Below are positions 60,966 through 64,000 of a stretch of 64,000 nt of DNA, piece after piece. The number at the start of each line of letters is the position of its first letter. Within the stretch, counting starts at the first letter, position 1. The notes beneath the pieces are model-generated. The model was not told where the DNA came from. It saw only the letters and a program-made list of their open reading frames with translations, and did no database searches. The position numbers and the translations under genes were made by a program. Where the stretch lies: assembly GCA_029851415.1 (NCBI GenBank), contig CM056744.1, forward strand, positions 101,155,338 to 101,219,337, written 5' to 3'. The stretch is from Eretmocerus hayati (lineage: Eukaryota > Arthropoda > Insecta > Hymenoptera > Aphelinidae).

Positions 60966-61764
60966 CCTGAAATAATGAGAAGAGAAATAAGTCATACCTC
61001 GATTGTCGGGACGATTTTGAAGTTTTTATAATGAGCCACTTGACTCCATGACCAATGATTGAATTGAAGTATTAATCAGATCTGGACTCCCAGCCTTGAG
61101 ATTCCAGCAGAATTTTTGCCACGAGATGATGATCGTAATATCATTTTTCGAGTCGAGGTATAGGTAAATATCATTAGCTTGGTAGTTAAATGCCGATACG
61201 TTTTTACTGGTATCATCAAATTCGACAAAGCAAATTAGGAGTTCAACCTTTGAGGATATCGATTCAGCGGATAACGGATTTGAGGAGTTCTAGGATGTGA
61301 AATGACTTCATAATACGGGAAAAGGGTGTTGAACACGCCATGGTGCTAATAGTGAGTAATCATATGGTAGCGGGATCAAAAATTAACCGTATGCACGTGT
61401 CGTATTGAGGTCAACAGCAATCAACTTGAGGTGTCAGGGTAATGTAGTGATATATCTCAGAGAATGTAACTACATGATTAATTTTATTTGGCGCATCGGC
61501 CATTCAAACAGTAGTGCAGTTCGATGTACTTAAAGTGGTCAAAACTTTGTGAGTGAATCATGCATTGAAACATCAATCGACGTGTTGGCCACGTAGCTGA
61601 TCTTCAAGGAAGTCCCTGCGAGTCCATGAGGATCGAGATTTGCACCAGGTTTCATCTCAGAGGGGATCACAAAACACCACACTTGCGTTGATATGTCTAG
61701 CTCTTGAGCTTTTCTGTACTTGAACCTCTCGTTCCCAGATTTTCAGATTCCAGTTATATTTAAC
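60966..61764. other. No gene seen
   Basis: No frame of note and no clear repeat. Probably decayed mobile-element sequence, since it leads into a motif typical of retroelement 3' regions. Confidence 0.35.
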
Positions 61765-61800
61765 CTGAAGAAGGGCATAGTTAGATGCCCGAAACGCGTC
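61765..61800 (+). ncRNA. Hammerhead-ribozyme-like core
   Basis: CTGAAGA (61765-61771, fits CTGANGA) is followed by a perfect 6-bp stem GGGCAT/ATGCCC (61773-61778 with 61085-like partner at 61785-61790), then GAAA (61791-61794) and ACGCGTC, where AC/GT could form the minimal stem III before a C17-like base. Against it, there is an extra A before stem II and no convincing stem I. Penelope-like and related retroelements carry such ribozymes; this may be a decayed one or a look-alike motif. Confidence 0.3.
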
Positions 61801-61987
61801 TTATTCCAATAGAAATCGGTATATTCACGCATGGTCCATAGAGAGCATTCGAGACTGCTGAATTTATTCAAGGGTGTCATCCAATAAGTCAAATACCCTA
61901 CAAATCCCACCTCGGAACGACACTCTTGGAATTTGTCGAGTTGGGATATGAGCGAGTTCCATCATGCTGGGTAAATGAGCAACCATA

Positions 61988-62260
61988 TGTACTGGATGAC
62001 ATCATCAAGTGCTACAAAGCAGCTTACGACTCCAACCTTTGGCGGTTTTGGACCAGAGAAGTCGCGAATCAAAGAGTATCGGATTCTAAAGAGATGAAGC
62101 GAGTGGATGGAAGAAATCCAAAATGTACTGGACGACATCATCAAATACTACAAGGCAGCCTACGACTCCAACCTTCCGCGGTTTTCGATGAGGAGATTTG
62201 GAAATCGGAGAATGATGCATTTAGGAGAATGGTGGGATGAAATCGAATCCGAGAAGAAGA
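61988..62260. repeat. Diverged 136-bp tandem duplication
   Basis: TGTACTGGATGACATCATCA (61988) and TGTACTGGACGACATCATCA (62124) start two units that share about 60 bp well, including GCAGC and CTACGACTCCAACCTT, and then diverge. The frames crossing it (61926-62240, 62107-62292) repeat a VLDDIIK-YKAAYDSNL peptide, which resembles no family I recognise. Confidence 0.6.
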
Positions 62261-62630
62261 TACACACCATTGGACCAGGCCCAATGCTGTAAAATATTTT
62301 CAGTTCAAACAGTGACAGTAAGCGAAATGGGCCTCGATTCACAATCATGGGTCGTAAATTCAAGTACTGTAAGATTAGTTAAACGTGTGAGATTGTGGGG
62401 CCGCGTTTGGGATCAAACATGATGAATCTTGATAGAGAGTGATCAAGGTGAAAGATGGAATAGATCGCTTTAGTGGTCGCGACAGCGGATAGGGTACATT
62501 TCGAGGTCATAATCAGGACTAACGATACTACAAAGCCAGTACGTCTTCGTAAATAGCCACCTCGTTTTGCGAGTCGAACATGATGCAATCTAAAGGGATC
62601 TCAACTGTCACTCCGTGAAGGAGATTCTAG
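62261..62630. other. No gene seen
   Basis: Spacer before the protein-like frames at the right end. Frames here are interrupted, and no domain is recognised. Confidence 0.35.
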
Positions 62631-62966
62631 ATGAGTGATGCCATAGACGCTATTGTGACAACGACGGGTGATCCAAAAGAAAGCGGTTTAGATAGATGTC
62701 CTGGTCCTGCTATCAAGTACTACGATTGCATCGTCATCGACAACTTTCTTACTAAGATGTCTGACTCTTAAAAAGATGCGATTTTTGGAAAAACACTCCC
62801 TGTGCCTGGGGCGGTTTTGAAACCGCCTACCATCATCATTGACCCAGTGGCGTTGCTGGAGCTGCTTGGGCAGCTTTTGACTACAAAATCAACACCTTCC
62901 AGATCGTCCGTTTCTTCATCTTTAGAAGAGATTCCGCTGCTAGCACGCAGCGGATTACTGAGTTAA
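62631..62966 (+). pseudogene. Unrecognised protein-like frame with one internal stop
   Basis: ATG at 62631 opens a frame of 46 codons to TAA at 62769-62771. The same frame then stays open for another 64 codons to TAA at 62964-62966. The translation has normal amino-acid composition: an acidic/polar start (MSDAIDAIVTTTGDP), then after the stop a PGAVLKPPTIIIDP stretch, leucines and a serine-rich segment (STPSRSSVSSSLEEIP). That looks like a once-coding sequence broken by a nonsense mutation. It lies directly upstream of, and in the same orientation as, the chuvirus-type glycoprotein, so it may be another gene of the same integrated element. I cannot assign a family; chance is not excluded. Confidence 0.35.
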
Positions 62967-62987
62967 AATCCTGAATGACCCCATGAT

Positions 62988-63149
62988 ATGATTCCTGCAT
63001 CGCAAACATGTAGCGTTCGCTCGTTCGATGGAGAGAATTGTTGTGCGCCGGATCCAAAATACTGCTGTGGCATGCTCTTAGCTAGAAAGCAGGGGTACCG
63101 CGCTCGCGCTAGTCCGTGCCATTGCATTGATCAACCTTGGTCAAAGTGA
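62988..63149 (+). CDS. Short cysteine-rich open frame, unrecognised
   Basis: ATG at 62988 opens 53 codons ending TGA at 63147-63149, in the same frame as the protein-like stretch upstream. Seven cysteines cluster within about 45 residues (C-x(8)-CC-x(6)-CC and a C-x-C near the end). Such spacing suggests a disulfide or metal-binding segment, possibly part of an envelope ectodomain or an unrelated small protein. The adjoining frame +1 (63028-63078, then on to 63252) is also fairly protein-like, so which frame was coding is uncertain. The next frame, which becomes the glycoprotein, overlaps its 3' end. I do not recognise a family. Confidence 0.3.
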   Translation: MIPASQTCSVRSFDGENCCAPDPKYCCGMLLARKQGYRARASPCHCIDQPWSK

Positions 63150-64000
63150 CGTTATTGTATCGGGTAAGGTGGATTCACTATATACTGTTCATTATGGAAA
63201 CGGATACCACAGGGACTTTAATCCCAGCTACCAAGTTAGATCCACAAGAGTTTGATATATCGGTATATATCAATTCCAAGCTCATATACCTTGAGCGACA
63301 TATTCGGCAGGAGCTCGAGGATATGTATAGAAGTATACAGGAAAGCAAATGCCGGCTGGAGAAAAAAGGATAGAACCTAGCAGGTCACTACTATTAACTG
63401 CTCCAGATGAGTATGCAAAGTTCATTATGCAAGCATTTGGATATTATGCATGTGTCGCAGGAGAGGTAGAATATATCTACAAATGCAAACCTATTGAGGC
63501 TAAGCTAATCCCAGACAACCAGTGTTATAAAGAGCTACCGGTCAATGTGTCTGGCAACGCTGTATTTATGCGTCCGCGTACAAAGATCCTTACCAACGAG
63601 GGAAATAAGATAAGGTGTAGTAACATCGCACCAAATATGTATAAACTTGATGATGTCTGGATAGAGATGAACCCATATCCAAAGAAGGTAGAATCACCCC
63701 AAATTTTTGATCCTGAAAAAGACTTGCAGTGGAGATATACGGACCTAGATAAGCTAGTGTCAACTGGATTATATTCATCTGATGATATTCAAGCATGGAG
63801 GGATAATCTGAATTTCCCAGGGAAGGAGAAAGCTTTCCAGTACGCCATGGCTCAGGCAGTTATAGATGGGCACTCGATAGGGAGTAAATACAGAATGGAT
63901 GACTTATTGAACATGGATATTATCACACAGGCTGGCGAAAGAGTGTGGAATAGAATGTGGGGAAGTTTTAAAGTAATCGGCGACATCACATCAGGAATGC
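63137..64000 (+). pseudogene. Chuvirus (Jingchuvirales)-type glycoprotein fragment, frameshifted, runs off the window
   Basis: From about 63180 the frame reads as part of the chuvirus-type surface glycoprotein, a membrane-anchored attachment/fusion protein. Features consistent with this family are a YINSKLIYLERHIR block followed by a spaced cysteine (63260-63355), then, in a second frame, APDEYAKFIM, a GYYACVAGEV stretch with YKC, a CYKELPV motif, MRPRTKIL and a further RCSN cysteine, and a DLDKL...SSDDIQAWR segment (to about 63800). One NVS glycosylation sequon is visible. Frame 1 ends at TAG 63371-63373. The conserved reading shifts to the next frame across the A6 run at 63362-63367, and that frame is then open for about 210 codons to the window edge. 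The N-terminal half of the usual protein is not recognisable upstream. The membrane anchor, if any, would lie beyond 64000. It may be a stand-alone endogenous virus copy or a captured env of an LTR (for example BEL/Pao) retrotransposon. Confidence 0.65.

Overview
This window looks like a gene-poor stretch of an arthropod, probably insect, nuclear genome. It is AT-rich with short microsatellites. Neither strand has long open frames or bacterial gene packing, and I could not support any intact host protein-coding gene. The insect reading rests on the mobile-element mix (many TIR/foldback MITEs, TTAA-flanked piggyBac-type ends, a tRNA-headed SINE, Helentron-like elements) and on a chuvirus-type glycoprotein fragment, a group found mostly in arthropod genomes. 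A hymenopteran host is possible but is only a guess.

Layout. 1-5.8 kb: no gene, one TTAA-flanked piggyBac-type end near 2.97 kb. 5.86-10.7 kb: a dense cluster made of a GGGGAGAGTGGGGC-ended element, a TA-flanked MITE, a minus-strand tRNA-derived SINE with a 16-bp target duplication abutting it, and a 1.7-kb foldback element. 13.2-14.2 kb: a 1,015-bp TTAA-flanked element. 16.4-19.4 kb: smaller inverted-repeat elements. 21.5-22.2 kb: a broken Mutator-like (MULE) transposase. 24.2-26.7 and 32.0-34.2 kb: two same-strand copies of a Helentron-associated (HINE/DINE-1-like) family built of about 320-bp tandem units, with a second TTAA-type element between them. 36.4-40 kb: clusters of short palindromic words and a degenerate copy of a GTACCCAAC-ended MITE family whose other copies lie at 41.9-43.2 and 57.5-58.3 kb. 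43.99 kb: a perfect 52-bp palindrome. 45.0-46.0 kb: an element whose two arms each carry three AACTGCGCAA-type words. 55.5-59.7 kb: three more TA-flanked inverted-repeat elements. 60-62.3 kb: unexplained sequence with a dispersed repeat, a hammerhead-like core and a 136-bp tandem duplication.

The right-hand end (about 62.6-64.0 kb) has protein-like frames. From about 63.18 kb to the window edge there is a frameshifted copy of part of a chuvirus (Jingchuvirales)-type glycoprotein, either an endogenous viral element or the env of an LTR retrotransposon lying mostly outside the window. Just upstream are unrecognised short frames, including a cysteine-rich one. These genes do not form a pathway. 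The window is best read as a host intergenic or intronic region overwritten by successive, often nested, insertions.
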